Of a stretch of DNA of 64,000 nucleotides, positions 11,326-23,232 are shown piece after piece. The first letter of the stretch is position 1; each line of letters starts with the position of its first letter. Below the pieces are notes generated by a model, which had not been told where the DNA came from, ran no database searches, and saw only the letters and a program-made list of their open reading frames with translations. The stretch covers positions 28,786,148 through 28,850,147 of the forward strand of contig CM046348.1 in the NCBI GenBank assembly GCA_025403435.1, given 5' to 3'. The stretch comes from Artocarpus heterophyllus (taxonomy: Eukaryota > Streptophyta > Magnoliopsida > Rosales > Moraceae). A program made the translations under genes and the position numbers.

Positions 11326-13590
11326 CGCCTTCAACTAGCTTATTGCTAGTTCCTAGCAATTAAAATTTTTAAAATAATTTATAGAATATTCACACAATGC
11401 AAAACATTTAACTCTAATTTTACTAACCTAACTAGATAGGCTAACAAAACAAAACTTTTATTAAAACAGTTTATATGTTATTTAACATAATATGTGCAAG
11501 CCAGACTTAGTGCATCAAAAGATAATGAATAATTATGAACTTTCATAAAAAAAAAGAATAAAATTGTTAATATTTTGCTTCAAATCACTCCTGTAGGCTG
11601 CAACATTTTAAATTATTAATTAGAACAATTTAGAACATAAATATAAAATAAAAATATATGCAAAAATTAAACAAACTTTATAACTGTGGTAGTGCAATGT
11701 TTGGCTCCCTTAAACTTTTTCTATAACCCATTTAACTAGGTTTAGGTTAGTAACTCCCAGACCAATTGGCCTAACTTACTAGGTGTTGAAGCACCCCTTG
11801 AATTTCCTTAATCGAGTTAAAAAGGCTACGAACGAAACTTATCCAACTTTATTCATTAATTTACATAATTATACTTTATTTATTTATACTTTTTTTATCT
11901 CTTTTTATTTTTTAATTAATTAATCATTTGATTTTGAAAATGTTATTGCCTTTATCTGTTCACCGTTACAAAATAAAAAAACTCAAGTATTCATAGCTTT
12001 GACTTACCACCATAATTAAGCGTTAGTGTGTGTGTGAAAAGAATGGCTTACAAATATCTTGAAAAATAAACATATTAAAATATTAAATGAAACCGAAGTT
12101 TTGAGAGTTTATAAAGTTAAATAATTCAAAGAATACAAAAATGATATTACATTAATATGAAATTTAGAAATCAAAACAAAATAATAACACATTAATTATT
12201 TAGAAACCAATAATTACAAAACATTTTTTTCTTTTTAATGACTTTCAAAAAAACTTTCAAAATAACACACAAAAATGAAAAACATACAAAAATCTAGAGC
12301 AAAAATCGAAAAAATTTGGCACAACTTCACACAGCATTGGTGCATAACCCTTTCCCTCAACCTAAATTGTACATTGTCTACAATATATAAAAGAATAGTA
12401 AGAGCAGCAAAAATATTACCTGAATCAGCATAGCTGTAGAGATGATCTATAACAAACTCAACAAACAAAAAAAAAAAAAAACAAAAACTAACAAAACACA
12501 CAAAACTATATATTACAAACCAGGTCTTTTAAAGTCAGATTTTCAAGACTTTATTTTTTGTTTGAATATTAATATCAATTTTCAAATTCTTCAAAATATG
12601 TTTCAAGAGGCCACAAGCACAAAATACTTGCTAATTACAATGACTATATCCTCCTTAATCTCATCCATTTTATATGAATTATTAAGTGATTTAATTTCAA
12701 AGATTTTTTGAAGGAAAAATTAAAATGCATAATCAAAACATACATTTTTTTTATTGAAAATTTGTTTAAAAATCCAACCAAACTGCATTTACAAACTTGA
12801 AGTTTCCATAACTCAACCATTTTGAACAAATTTAAGTTATAGCCTTTAATTTAGACTTTCAAAAAAAAATTTATTTTACAAAAAAAATCAAAATAGCATA
12901 CAACAACACTAAAAAATATATTACAAAAGAGAAAAGGTAAAGATATTACTTTGAAAGTGTTTTAGCATCGTTTGATGCTCTGAATTCAGTAAATCCTTCT
13001 ACCAACTCCGCTCCTATGGATAGTCATCAAAAAGTGGCTTTCTCCCATAGTAAGTGTTAAAAGACACCACATATGGGTCTTGTGCAAACATACCCTCAAC
13101 ATTAGAAAAAGTAGAAAAATTTAAACTTATAAAACTTGGACTCATTTTACATTTTGGTAAGTCTATAAAACGATGCTAGAGGTGGTGGCCATATAGGATC
13201 TTGGTAAGACTGGTCTTTAGTGACCTCTTGTGGCAACTGAGGTTGAGAAACTAGGACTAAAGGTGATGATTGTTCCTCTTCTATGGTTAGGTATATTGCT
13301 TCTTCCTCACTTAAAGAGTTTTCTTCAAACAACTCAATAGTTAGTTCAATTGGCTCAATAGGTTCTTCTAAGTGACAACTTTGTGCTAAGGTATCTTTGA
13401 CATCGATGGGTTCATATTTTCCTACCTTTGACACTAATTGATGCAAAGGAGTTTTTATTTCCTCTCGGTATTTTTGCAGTTGTCGCAATTTTTTTGATAA
13501 ATTTTTTTAGATTCTTTTCATGATTTCTATAAACTCTGCTAGGGTTTCCTCCAAACTTTTCTTTTTTTAGATTTCTTGAATAATTTTTAG
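11326..13590 (-). mobile_element. 3' internal region of the Tat/Athila-like element, mostly non-coding
   Basis: This AT-rich stretch lies immediately upstream, in minus-strand sense, of the 3' LTR at 9175-11325. Only one open frame stands out (13147-13488, described separately). No reverse transcriptase or integrase motif is visible, as expected for the long 3' non-coding region typical of Tat/Athila elements. The element appears broken at about 13590, where a plus-strand gypsy pol remnant begins. Confidence 0.45.
13147..13488 (-). CDS. Unrecognised 113-aa acidic open frame
   Basis: The frame encodes 113 residues starting MRQLQKYREE, with an acidic Glu-rich middle (EEPIEPIELTIELFEE) and a Gln/Pro-rich end. 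I recognise no domain, signal peptide or membrane segment. It sits in the 3' internal part of the Tat/Athila-like element, where such elements sometimes carry a fragment of Gag or an extra ORF. A short proline-rich stretch (DPIWPPPLASF) precedes the C-terminus. It may be the remnant of an element-encoded protein or a chance open frame. Confidence 0.3.
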   Translation of the reverse strand: MRQLQKYREEIKTPLHQLVSKVGKYEPIDVKDTLAQSCHLEEPIEPIELTIELFEENSLSEEEAIYLTIEEEQSSPLVLVSQPQLPQEVTKDQSYQDPIWPPPLASFYRLTKM

Positions 13591-13675
13591 GTTGAAAGGA
13601 CAGTTCTAAAGTTTAGGTGTTATGCCAAGGTTCTAAATTATTTTATTTTAGGTTGAAAGGACAGTTCTAAATTTT
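13587..13675. repeat. Direct duplication at a junction between two elements
   Basis: The phrase TTTTAGGTTGAAAGGACAGT, continuing as TCTAAA, occurs twice, at about 13587-13613 and 13649-13675. It lies between the Tat/Athila-like interior and the plus-strand gypsy pol remnant, so it may mark a rearrangement or template-switch point. Confidence 0.8.
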
Positions 13676-13689
13676 TAGGACTCAACATA

Positions 13690-15560
13690 GACACTTTGGA
13701 TTCCTAGTAATGTCGATCAGATTGACGAATGCTCTGGTAGCTTCTAGGAACTTAATGAATTGGAACTTTGGTCTTACTTGGATCAATTCATGATTGTTTT
13801 CATTGATGATGTACTAATTTATTATAGGATAGGACGATCATGAGCAGTATTTGAGAATTGTTTTACCGACTTTATGGGGACACCAGCTATATGCTAAGAA
13901 GGAGAAGTGTAAGTTTTGATCAACATGAGTTAGGTTTCTAGAATATGTTACATCTAATCAGGATATCTCAGTGGACCCTCTTAAGGTAAAGACAATGGTG
14001 CAATGGGAAAAAGAATATAGTTGAAATTCATGGTTTTCTAGGACATGTAAGATACTACAAGAGGCTTGTGTAAATTTCTCAAAGATGACAGCACCGTTGA
14101 TGCAGTTGGCTAAGAGAAAAGTTTAGTTTAGATAGAGCGCTAGATGTGAGCACATTTTTCAAGAATTAGAGACCTAGTTAACCCCTGCTCTAGTATTGAC
14201 TACACCAAATAGTGATGGGCCATATAAAGATCATATTGATGCGTTAAGAGGCAGACTTGGGTATGCATTGATGCAATAGGGATGAGTTGTAACATAGGAG
14301 TTACAACAAGTGCAGCCCCATGAACAAGTATTCCACTCATGATTTGAAATTTACAGTAGCTATCCGTGCACCAAATACTTGGAAGTATTATCTTCATAGG
14401 GCCAAATCTCATATATTCTTGGATCAAAAAAGTTTGAAGTGTCTATTCACTCAAAAGAAGTTAGGTCTACACTCTTAGAATTTTTGCTTGTTTGGCATTA
14501 GAAGATCAGAGAAGAAACGTCATGAATACAAACTATGAGACTATGATAGATAGGATTTGGTTTGTGACTTGATATCTATTTTGACACTTGTCAGCTAGTG
14601 AAGAGATCAACATCTTTGGGAAATATGGACACAGATTTAGAACATGGTATAGTTTGATGAGTAGAAGGTACATGCAAGTGGATCTTTGTATTTCGTAGGA
14701 TGTTTGGTTATGCTTGTAAGGGAGGAGGTAACAAAGACTGTTTTGGATAAGTGTACAATTCTCAAGAGTACGTAAGTATATGGTGACTTGAATAGAGACA
14801 AAAGATGTTATGGAATCATTGGCAAAAAGGCAAGAAGAAAGATGTTATGGAATGATGTCGCTGAGTGTATGGCATGTAATTATGTGTAAACATGGAATAG
14901 AAGCAAGATGCTATTTAGAGGTTGACAGAGTCAGTGCATTTCACATCATTTGGGTCGACATACTTGAGGAAAGTCCTCAAAGAATCGTAAATCAGGAAGT
15001 GCACAGGAGTTTCATTTTCTATCACTTTAATAAAGATATTTGGTATAATGCTAAGTATTGGAGAAGCTTTCAAGAAGTATTTGGTATGGAGTTAAACTTC
15101 AGCATCGTCTTTCATTCTTGAACCACTGGTTAATCTGAGTGAGTTATATAGATTTTAAGGATATGTTATGTGCTTGTAATTTTGGATTTTGATGGAAATT
15201 GGGACAAGTATCTACATCTGACATAATTTGTTATACAATTGGAGTCACTAAATGAAAACTGATAAGGCACTGTTTGAGGGACTTATGGGAAACCATGTCC
15301 GATTAGTTAGTAAAAAAATCATGTCCGTTTAGTTAGTAAAAAAAATCAGAAGATATGGTCGTCATCAGTCCAGGTGAAATCCATGAAAAGAATGGGACGA
15401 TTGTCATGATGTGAGATCAATTAAGGAGAGCCCAGAATCGATAAAAGAATCATGATGATATGAGACGTTGACTTTTAGGATCTGAAAAGGGTGATTTTGT
15501 TCTTGACAAGGTTCCTTTGCATAAAGGGATTTTACATCTCAACATAAGTAGAAAACTATT
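13690..15560 (+). pseudogene. Decayed Ty3/gypsy pol (RT, RNase H, integrase remnants)
   Basis: Translated pieces in several frames line up in order with a chromovirus-type pol. RT comes first, with an intact catalytic FIDDVL at about 13799-13816. Next are the connection region (ISVDPLKVK, then FLGHVRYYKRLV), an RNase H piece (RQLQPHE..., SLKCLFTQKKL, about 14300-14470) and an integrase core piece (RSFQEVFGMELNFS...FH, about 15055-15117). Stops and frameshifts are frequent, including in the 103-aa open frame at 14810-15121. It reads plus-strand, opposite to the nearby chromovirus, and is clearly older. Gag and protease are not found. Confidence 0.75.
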
Positions 15561-16189
15561 ACCGAGGTTTGTTAGGCAGTTTATTACTCTTCGAGTTGGT
15601 GTAGTTGCTTACTGACTTGATTTTTTCATAAGCTTTCTCGTACTTATAACATGTAACGTGTGTCAATGCTATCGAAAAGCTCTCCTGACTGTAGCAAGAT
15701 TGCTACATTCCCCATAGTAGTGATACTAGAGGATATAACCAGTGAGGAGGTATTAGCCTATGACGTTGTGATATATTGCTAGTGGAAGTCCTGTGGTAAT
15801 AGCACGGTGTCAACGTCCATGATAATCGCATAGTACTACTAATTCTAAGAATGATGAAGTGAGTAGTGTTGTACTATTAATTTTAGTTTAATTATCCATT
15901 CACCTTCATTGTTGGTATCCATGTGATGATGATTGTCGATGAAACTCATATCGGTTGAGTATTTTATTTATTTAATTTGTTTGATTAATTATTTAGTTTA
16001 ACTAAACTTGATTAGTTTAACACATTTTGGCTAATTTATTTCAATTTAGTTGTATAGTTGTTTAGTTTAATTAATTAGTTGCCCCCCGTCATAGCCCCGA
16101 GTCGTGATAGGTAAGGCTCGACATGAGAATTGGAATCGATTATGTGGGGATTGTACCCGTATTTGTTTCATTTTGAGAAGATTTCTAAT
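15561..16189 (+). mobile_element. 3' non-coding region of the old plus-strand gypsy element
   Basis: No clear coding motif remains. A C-run followed by GTCATAGCCCCGAGTCGTGA at about 16081-16110 is itself LTR-like, hinting that a further fragment is mixed in. The stretch connects the decayed pol to the polypurine tract near 16190-16222. Confidence 0.4.
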
Positions 16190-16222
16190 TTCAAGGATGA
16201 AATTCCCTTTAGGAGTGGAGAT
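16190..16222 (+). other. End of pol reading and polypurine tract of the old gypsy element
   Basis: TTTCAAGGATGAAATTCCCT followed by TTAGGAGTGGAGA matches the arrangement at the 3' end of Tekay/Del-type elements: the last codons plus polypurine tract (usually AATTTCGAGGACGAAATTC... then GGGGGGAGA). The 3' LTR would start just after, near 16225. Confidence 0.6.
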
Positions 16223-16224
16223 TT

Positions 16225-16286
16225 TCTAATCAATCTCACTTTTAACTATTTTGTTAGTATTTTGAATTTAAAAGTTTGTTAAAATT
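16225..16286 (+). repeat. Start of an old gypsy 3' LTR, interrupted at 16286
   Basis: The LTR of the decayed plus-strand element begins after the polypurine tract and is broken by the minus-strand chromovirus at 16287. The sequence before the break, AAATT (16282-16286), is duplicated at 25410-25414, so the LTR continues at 25415. Confidence 0.5.
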
Positions 16287-17492
16287 TGTCATGAGCCGGA
16301 GTACGGGAGGTGACGTGACAGTTTAATTAAGTATAAATTTAGTTAAAACATGAATTTAAGAATTTAAATTCATTATCAAAATTTGACAATTTAAAATCTT
16401 TTTAATAAATTTTTACAATCATTTAATAAACAAATGAGAATAACAAAGCAAACAATATAAATAATGAAAATAAGAATAATAAATAAAGAAACTTATAAGC
16501 AATGTGAGTTAGGTCCCACCGACCCACATCTTGTGTACACACATAGTACCGATAATTATTAATTTACAACCACAGTCCAAAATGAAGAAAGAAAAAAAAT
16601 TAAAGTAATTCATGCCTTGATTTTATAGTTTAAATAACCTAATTGGTTCTTCTACAGCTCGTACGTCCTGTCTATGGACTCTTCTACGATCCTAAGCTGA
16701 AATCCGCCTAGAGGGTGAAAGATTTAAAAACAAATAAAAATGTAAGCGAAAGGCTCAGTAGGACTATATATAAAAACATTTAATTTTAAAAAGAAAAATT
16801 TCATTATTCAAGGATTTATTAAGAAAATAGTTTTGTATAAAAGAATAAATAGAATTCAGTAAAATTAATCTTACCAAAATCATTTATTGGGCGACCAAAA
16901 GAATATCATTTCCTTTTTCTTAGGCAAACCATATATATATAACACCACCATAGTGGCCCAACTAGGTTTCAGGAGCTGCCCCCAAGGTCGCATGCTACAC
17001 GACTCGATCTCTGATATGGCATCATGCCTGTCTGTTTATTCCTATTAGTTATTAAAAATCTCTTTTTACCAAGTATTTTATTTACATTCATTATGAGGTT
17101 TATTATGAAATTTACCTCCATCCACTGTTTATGAAAACAGTCAATGAAAATCCTTTTTCAATCATATTCATTGAAAACATTTTGATAAAATCCTTTCGAG
17201 GCCAAAATCTTTTAAAATTAGGTTACCAAAGAAAAGGGTAGAAGTCCTATCTCAATACTTGTGCTGGTGTCTACATCGCAAATCCTGATCTGGTATACGT
17301 TAGCTCCGTAGATCCTTTAACGCCTTAAACATGAACTAGGTCTATCAGTTTCTAGCTTTAAGTTATTTTACGTTACTAAGCTACCTCATGGTGTCCCAGT
17401 ATGTCATTTGTAGTTATAAAATCATTTTAAAATCTCAATCGGGATTCAAAACAGTAAAAACGGATGAAAAATAACAAAATTTCATCATACCC

Positions 17493-17660
17493 AGTTCGGC
17501 CTACCGGTCACCCTGGTTCGGCCGGCCGAACTGCCGAACTATGCAGTTTGGCCTACTGAAAACCAATTCTGGTCGGTCAAACTTTTTCAAGTTTTGCCTA
17601 CCAGACATATGAATTCGGCCTATCGAACCCATGAATCTGGCCTGCCAAACTGCAAAATTC
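17493..17660. repeat. Array of decayed TTCGGC-NN-GCCGAA dyads in the chromovirus 3' LTR
   Basis: Clear or degraded copies occur at about 17494 (GTTCGGCCTACCGGTC), 17516 (GTTCGGCCGGCCGAAC, a full palindrome, followed by another half-site TGCCGAAC), 17546, 17571, 17590, 17613 (ATTCGGCCTATCGAAC) and 17635 (ATCTGGCCTGCCAAAC). They are spaced roughly 20-30 bp apart. Many differences from the consensus are CG to TG or CA, as expected from decay of methylated CpG. The same dyad is present, much better preserved, in the copia element at 48813-58505. Confidence 0.8.
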
Positions 17661-18109
17661 TAGAATTTTCCAAGCACAGGTTCTCGGCCTCCTTGAGCCC
17701 AAATCCTTATTTCAACATGTTTTTCTCAATTCTCAGGCATGGAAAACAATCATGGATGATAGAAAAACATTAGAGAGCACTTTTAAAATGAATTAAACAA
17801 GATTTGTATAAAGATTTTGAAAAATTTTGAAAATAGAGAAAAATAGAAAAGCTCGATTTGAATCCGTTTTTGATCAAACAAAGCTTAGATTCTAGTTATT
17901 CTAAGTTTCTCTAACTTATATTAAAGGTTTTCTAAGCTTAGGAAAGCTTAAATTTCAAAATACTAAGAAAATTGAGGAATTGAAAAAATTTTGAAACTTT
18001 GAAAACTAACCTTGGATTTGAGCTTCAAATCGTGTTTTTGGTTGCTTAATCACGTTCCCGAGCCTAACCCGAAGCTTAGGCTTGATTTTTGATTCAAAAA
18101 TTTAGAGAG

Positions 18110-18230
18110 GAATTGAGAGAGAAAGAGAGACAGAGAGAAGAGAGAGAGACGAGCAAGAGAGAAAGAGAGAGAGAGAGAGAATGAGCATGTAAGGGAGAGA
18201 GGGAAGAGAGAGGGAAAATAAATAGAGAGA
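18110..18230. repeat. GA-rich tract in chromovirus 3' LTR
   Basis: A run of GAGAGA and AGAGAGA units, with its counterpart in the other LTR at about 25020-25130. On the element's strand it is CT-rich, a composition common in 5' untranslated leaders and Inr-type regions of plant LTRs. Serine/leucine-rich open frames over it are composition artefacts. Confidence 0.85.
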
Positions 18231-18498
18231 AAAGTGGGTGGTTTCACAGTGCAGAAACTGTGTGCCGCGCAAGGTTTTGTAAAACGAGATATATTTGGCA
18301 TTTGACAAATTGTTTTATTTCAAAATTTAAAATAACAAATAACAATAATTCAAGGAAATTAAAAATCATTAAAATAATGAAAACAACATTAATTTAGAAA
18401 TTTCACAAAATAACCAAATTAAGTTTAAGAGATTCATTATGCCACACTAATCCATCATTTACACACTAATAAAATGTAATTAATTTCGGGGTGTTACA

Positions 18499-18511
18499 AC
18501 TCTCTACCCCT
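18499..18511 (-). other. Polypurine tract of the chromovirus
   Basis: The minus strand reads AGGGGTAGAGAGT immediately before the 3' LTR start TGTAACACC. This is the expected second-strand primer. Confidence 0.8.
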
Positions 18512-18589
18512 AAAAGAAATTTTTTCCTCGAAATTGTACAGGTTAATTAAGAAATAAAACAAATGCGGATACAACTCCCGTATATTCGA

Positions 18590-18730
18590 TTCTAATTCTC
18601 AGGTGACTTCATCAACCCCATGATGCTGCCAGATGACCTTTACTAACGGTATATCATGACAACGCAAGCTAATCACTTTTCAATCAATAATTTGGATTGG
18701 CACTTCCCATATGTCGTGTCTTCCTGAATC
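18590..18730 (-). pseudogene. Chromodomain of the chromovirus polyprotein, with two stops
   Basis: The minus strand reads in one frame: PIQIID, stop, [20 protein letters not shown], then GVDEVT, stop, ELE. This matches the group II chromodomain core of plant chromoviruses, whose usual phrase is PLVKVLWxxHxxEEATWE. Both stops are TGA; the one after DEVT sits where a Trp codon (TGG) is expected. The chromodomain binds histone tails and helps direct integration into heterochromatin in this family. Its presence separates the element from Tat/Athila types. Confidence 0.8.
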
Positions 18731-18759
18731 TGCACATCGTGAAATGAAACTATCTTGTT

Positions 18760-20170
18760 TTGCTTAGGTGGACATTTTTGAAGCATCGACACGTGGAATA
18801 CATCGTGAACGTGAGAAAGTTTAGGAGAAAGATAAAGTCGATAAGCAACTACACCGACATGCTGAACAATTTCGAACGGCCCAACATACCTTGGTGCAAG
18901 CTTACCACTTACTCTGAATCACGTGATTCCTTTTCGAGGCGATACCGTCAAGAGAATGAAGTCTCCTATCTTGAATTCCAAGGGTCAACGTCTTTTATCC
19001 GTGCAACTCTTCTGTCGACTTTGAGCTGTCTTCAATCGATCTCAAATTATGATGACCTTCTCATTGCTATCATGAATCTCATCTGGCCCAAGAATAATTC
19101 TGTCTTCTGGTTCTACCCAACATACTGGTGATCGACATGGTCGTCCATACAGCACTTCGAATGGTGCCATGCCAATGTTCGATTGATAGCTATTGTTGTA
19201 TGCAAACTCTGCTAGATGCAAATATTTCTTCCAGTTCCTGCCAAAATCTAATACACATGTGCGTAACATATCCTCGAGAATTTAAATAACCTGCTCAGAT
19301 TGCCCATCGGCCAGAGGATGAAATGCCGTGCTAAAATTCAAATCTGTACCTAAAGCCTCCTGAAAACTTCTCGAGTACTTGGCATTGAACCTAGTGTCTC
19401 TATTTAATGTGATGGATAAAGGAACTCCATGCAATCTTACTATATTTTGCAGGTACAATTTCCCAAGAACCTTTCTTGAACATGTCGACCGAAATGGGAT
19501 GAAATATGTTGATTTCGTTAACCTGTTGACCACGACCCAAATCACATTATGCCTTTGCTCCGTCTTCAGCAATCCGGTAAGAAAATCCACAGTCACGTGC
19601 TCCTATTTCAACCCTGGAATAGGAAGGGGCTGCAGTTGACCTGCTGGCTTTTGATGCTCGGCTTTCACCTAAAGACAAGTCGCACATTTGGCCACGTACT
19701 CTCGAACATCCTTCTTCATACCTCTTCACTAATATTACCTCTTTAGATCATGATACATCTTCGTGCTTCCTGGATGAATGGCGAACCGAGACTTGCGGGC
19801 TTTATCCATCATGGTCATTGTCACTTCAGCGATTGCTGGAACTGCTAGAAGCTCCTTGAAGTACAACGATCCATCGGCATGAATCCTCCATTCTTCAAAT
19901 TGCTCTCCGTTCTTAATTCGCGTCCAATTTCCCTACAGATGCTGGTCTTGCCACTGATTATGTTTCACCATCTGAATGAGAGTTGGGGTCGTCTCCATAT
20001 GGTACATCGAGACTCGATCATAGTCTTTGTAATATTGTAGCCCGTACTCACTCACTATTGCATCCCTTTTTCAATCTTCTAGAGCCAAACAAGAGAGAAA
20101 TCCCGAAGACTTTCTACTAAGCACATCGGCATCCACATTAGCTTTCCTAGGATGGTACTGCAGTGCAAAA
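18760..20170 (-). pseudogene. Integrase region of the chromovirus, catalytic Asp replaced
   Basis: The zinc-binding part is readable near 19650-19770 (CATCL then KAEHQKPAG). The core spans 19282-19596, with VDFLTGL and WVVVNRLTKS. The catalytic triad is Asn (codon 19525-19527), Asn (19402-19404, ITLNRD) and Glu (in GQSEQ, about 19296). Two of the three acidic residues are thus Asp to Asn, with the normal 35-residue spacing to the Glu. The C-terminal part (FAYNNSYQSNIGMAPFEVLY, 19042-19269) and a GPFEI-type segment lead to the chromodomain. Stops and shifts interrupt the frame. Integrase would insert the DNA copy; this one cannot be functional. Confidence 0.85.
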
Positions 20171-21340
20171 TCATAATCTTCCATGTATTCCATCCACCTT
20201 CGCTATCTCAAGTTTAGATCCCTTTGAGAGAACAAATACTTTAAACTCTTGTGATCAGAGAAAACCAAGAACATCACCCCGTATAGATAACATCTCCATA
20301 TCTTTAGTGCGTGAATGACCATCGTGAGCTCCAAATCATGAGTAGGATAGTTCCGCTTGTGAGGTCGCAATTGTCTCGATCCATATGCCACCATGCGTCC
20401 ATGTTGCATCAACATGCATCCAAGTCTGTGTCCCAAAGCATTTGTGTAAACTTCATACGGCTCATCACGTTGGGGATAACCAATACTGGTGCTAAGGTCA
20501 ACCGATTTTTGAATTCTTGAAAAGTGAGCTCACACTCTTCATCCCACCCAAATATGACGTTCTTCCTAATCAGTCTTGTCAGCGGCGCTGTTATCTTCGA
20601 GAAATCCTTTACAAACTTCTTGTAGTACCTTGCAAGTCCCAAGAAACTACGGACTGCCACATTCCTCGGTCATTTCCATTCCACTATGGCTTCCACTTTA
20701 GATAGATCCACTGAGATACCATGCTCAGAGATGACATGACCCAGAAACTTAACTTCTTTTAACCAAAACTCGCATTTTTCTTTCTTGGCGTACAACTGGT
20801 GTTCTCGCAAGGTCTAAAGCATGATCCTGAGATGCTGCTCATGCTCCTTCCAAGTCTTAGAGTAAACCAAGATGTTGTCCATGAACACAATCACAATCTG
20901 ATCCAGATAAGGCCTAAATATCTGTTCATTAAGTCCATGAAAGCTGCCAGAGCATTTGTCAATCCAAACGGCATCACCAGAAACTCAAAGTGTCTGTACC
21001 GGGTCCTGAAAGTTGTTTTGGGGATGTCTTCTTCCTTAATCCTAAGTTGATGGTATCTTGATCGGAAATCTATCTTTGAGAAATACCGTGAACCTCCCCA
21101 CTGATCAAACAGTTCATCGATCCTAGGTAAAGGATACTTGTTCTTCACCGTGACCTGATTTAACTACTGATAATCTATACACAGCCTGAGAGTTCCATCA
21201 TGTTTCTTAGCAAACAAAACTGGTACTCCCCACATTGACATACTGTTTTGGATGTATCCTTTATCAACAAGCTTCTCAAGTTGCTTTCTTAATTCTTTCA
21301 TTTCTGCTAGTGCCATCCGATAAGGTGCTACAGAAATTGG
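20171..21340 (-). pseudogene. Reverse transcriptase and RNase H of the chromovirus, active site changed
   Basis: The RT pieces include [46 protein letters not shown] and [20 protein letters not shown] (20891-21340). The catalytic FIDDIL motif reads FMDNIL at about 20874-20888, so one of the two metal-binding Asp residues is Asn. The connection domain (FLGLARYYKKFVKDFSKITA, 20409-20660) and the RNase H ([38 protein letters not shown], 20203-20436) follow. Several frameshifts and stops break the reading. The wording is that of Tekay/Del-type plant chromoviruses. Confidence 0.9.
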
Positions 21341-21990
21341 TGCTTTTCCTAGAAGCAACTCAATACCAAATTTGATCTTCCGATGTGGTGGTAATCCTAG
21401 CAATTCGTTGGGAAAGACATCTTTAAATTCATCCACCACTAGGTTTGTTGCGTTTCTTCTCGAGGCACTGGGCTCTCCCTCTAGGTTCATGAGGAAGGCA
21501 TAGCAAGATAGGTTCTTCCGCCCTCTTAGACATGTCTTTACAAGTCGTTCATTCATTAGCCGATCACCACCACCTTGGTAAGTGATCATCGTCCCCTTAT
21601 CAGACACTAAGGTCACTTTCTTAAGTTGATAATTCACAACTACATTATATCTAGATAGCCAGTCCATCCCTAGGATTACATCATATGAACTCATGGGGAT
21701 TACAATCAAATCACTCTTCAAAATCTCATCCCTAATCTTTATTTTACAAGCTTTACACACAGAGTTTACACACACCTATCCCAAGGGTTAAACTATAACT
21801 AAGGGCTCATCAAATTCTTTTATCTCTAATCCTAAGGCATGTACAAAAGAAATTGAAATGAGAGAATGAGTGGCACCAGTATCGAATAAGACATGGGCTA
21901 GAGACTGAGAAACTAGAATCATACTGTCGACAACCGCGTTACTGGTTTAGGCATCTAAACTTCCTATCATCATCGTATGAACCTGAACTT
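21341..21990 (-). pseudogene. Aspartic protease and N-terminal pol of the chromovirus
   Basis: The protease active site LFDTGATHSLIS is intact at about 21865-21890 on the minus strand. A stop-containing stretch follows, then a 203-aa open frame (21164-21775) carrying the flap and C-terminal signature DVILGMDWLSRYN and the linker into RT (FKDVFPNELLGLPPHRKI). The protease would cut Gag-Pol. Stops near 21776-21800 separate its two halves. Confidence 0.85.
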
Positions 21991-22239
21991 GAGCTTTCCC
22001 TTTTCCTCTACCAACATTGCTAGGTCTTGGAAAAGTTGGCCGATACTGCTGAGATGGTGATGATTGCACACTGGTTGAACTCGACGCTTAGTATTGAGGG
22101 GCATTGTGCTAAAAGTTCTGCGGCTGGTGTCCTTGTGCTGGGTATGACTATTGCTGAGGAAAGAACTGATGGAACTGAAGCTGAGGAAACTGCTGGGACG
22201 AAGGTAGGGTCTGAGGTTGAGGCCGACAACTGACTCCTT

Positions 22240-23100
22240 CTCTAGTCTGAAGTCCTAGGCGAGTACTCCTGATCAGGCAATTCCTCTTGATTTGTCCCGG
22301 CTACTAGCAACAGTGACAATGAAAGCTGTAGGGGTTGCTGCACCCGCTGCTGGATGAACTACTGCTACCATTATTTACGCTACCCTGTTTGTTCTTTCCC
22401 AGAGTTGGTCGACTACTAGTGCTCCTCTTGCCACTCCTCTCTCGTCCTCTTGGTGTCTTGGCTTGATTTTCATAGTACTACACATAATCATTTTCCATAG
22501 ATATAGCTACTGACACAAGCTCACCGAAATTCGTGAGTCGCAGGGCAACCACCTATCATCGAATAGAAGCTTTAAGCCCTTCTTGAAATTTAATGCACTT
22601 TTCGCACTCCGATGACACTGTAGATGGAGCAAACCTAGCCAGCACATAAAACTTTGCCTCATATTTCCAAATTGACATATCACCTTGTTGCAATCTTTAG
22701 AATTCAGCTGCCTTCTAGCCTCTATATCCTTGCAGAAAGTATTGATTGTAAAACAATTCCTTGAACCTATCCCAACTGATGTTACCATTGTTTTCCAAGT
22801 GTTTAGCCTGCTTTCACCAAGTATTGGCACCACCTTCGAATTTATATGCTACAAACTCCACACGATACTCTACAGGTACTCCAAGAGTATCCAAATGTTT
22901 CATGATCGAGTCTAGCCAATACTCAGCCACTTATGGGTCCCTATTCCCATCGAAAGTCAGAATAGATGCATGCCAAAATTTCTTAAAGTACGCATGCTGA
23001 CAACTAGCCTCATAATCCTCCAGTCTTGTCTTTGCTGCTATCTATCAAAATGCAGCAAACATGGCCCTCATCATGCCTTCGTCATTTCCAAACTCGGCGT
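22240..23100 (-). pseudogene. Gag of the chromovirus, with broken zinc knuckle
   Basis: The minus strand reads retrotransposon-gag phrases in a broken frame: NTWWKQAKHLE, ISWDRFKELFYNQYF, AAEF then LQQGDMSIWKYEAKF, and KCIKFQEGLK (about 22560-22900). A degraded CCHC knuckle lies at about 22268-22325; it has two in-frame stops and Gln where the His should be. Gag forms the particle and binds RNA. It lies directly after the primer site, as expected. Confidence 0.75.
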
Positions 23101-23211
23101 CAGCTGTCGAACGATGTCTAGGTGCTATTCTCTCACTTCTGAAAACAAAATTTAGACTGTCAGTGGTATTTCATTATCATACCTATGTGTGCACAATTCC
23201 TAAGGTCATAA

Positions 23212-23229
23212 CCTTGAGCTCGGATACCA
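23212..23229 (-). promoter_or_regulatory. Primer-binding site of the chromovirus
   Basis: The minus strand reads TGGTATCCGAGCTCAAGG, three bases after the 5' LTR. It fits initiator-Met tRNA priming with one change in the core (TGGTATCAGAGC). Confidence 0.8.
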
Positions 23230-23232
23230 TTA

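Larger units (their letters stand above)
16287..18498 (-). repeat. 3' LTR of the chromovirus (about 2.2 kb)
   Basis: The plus strand reads TGTCATGAGCCGGAGTACGG at the left edge and ...GGGGTGTTACA at the right. In element sense the LTR therefore starts TGTAACACCCC and ends CTCCGGCTCATGACA. It matches 23233-25409 along its length with numerous differences. It contains a GA/CT-rich tract (about 18110-18230) and a cluster of decayed TTCGGC-NN-GCCGAA dyads (17493-17660). Confidence 0.9.

Noticed and set aside
18050..18308. Serine/leucine-rich open frames over GA tracts (also 4229-4481 and 24913-25218)
   Set aside because: Produced by CT/GA microsatellites on the opposite strand; no independent evidence of coding.
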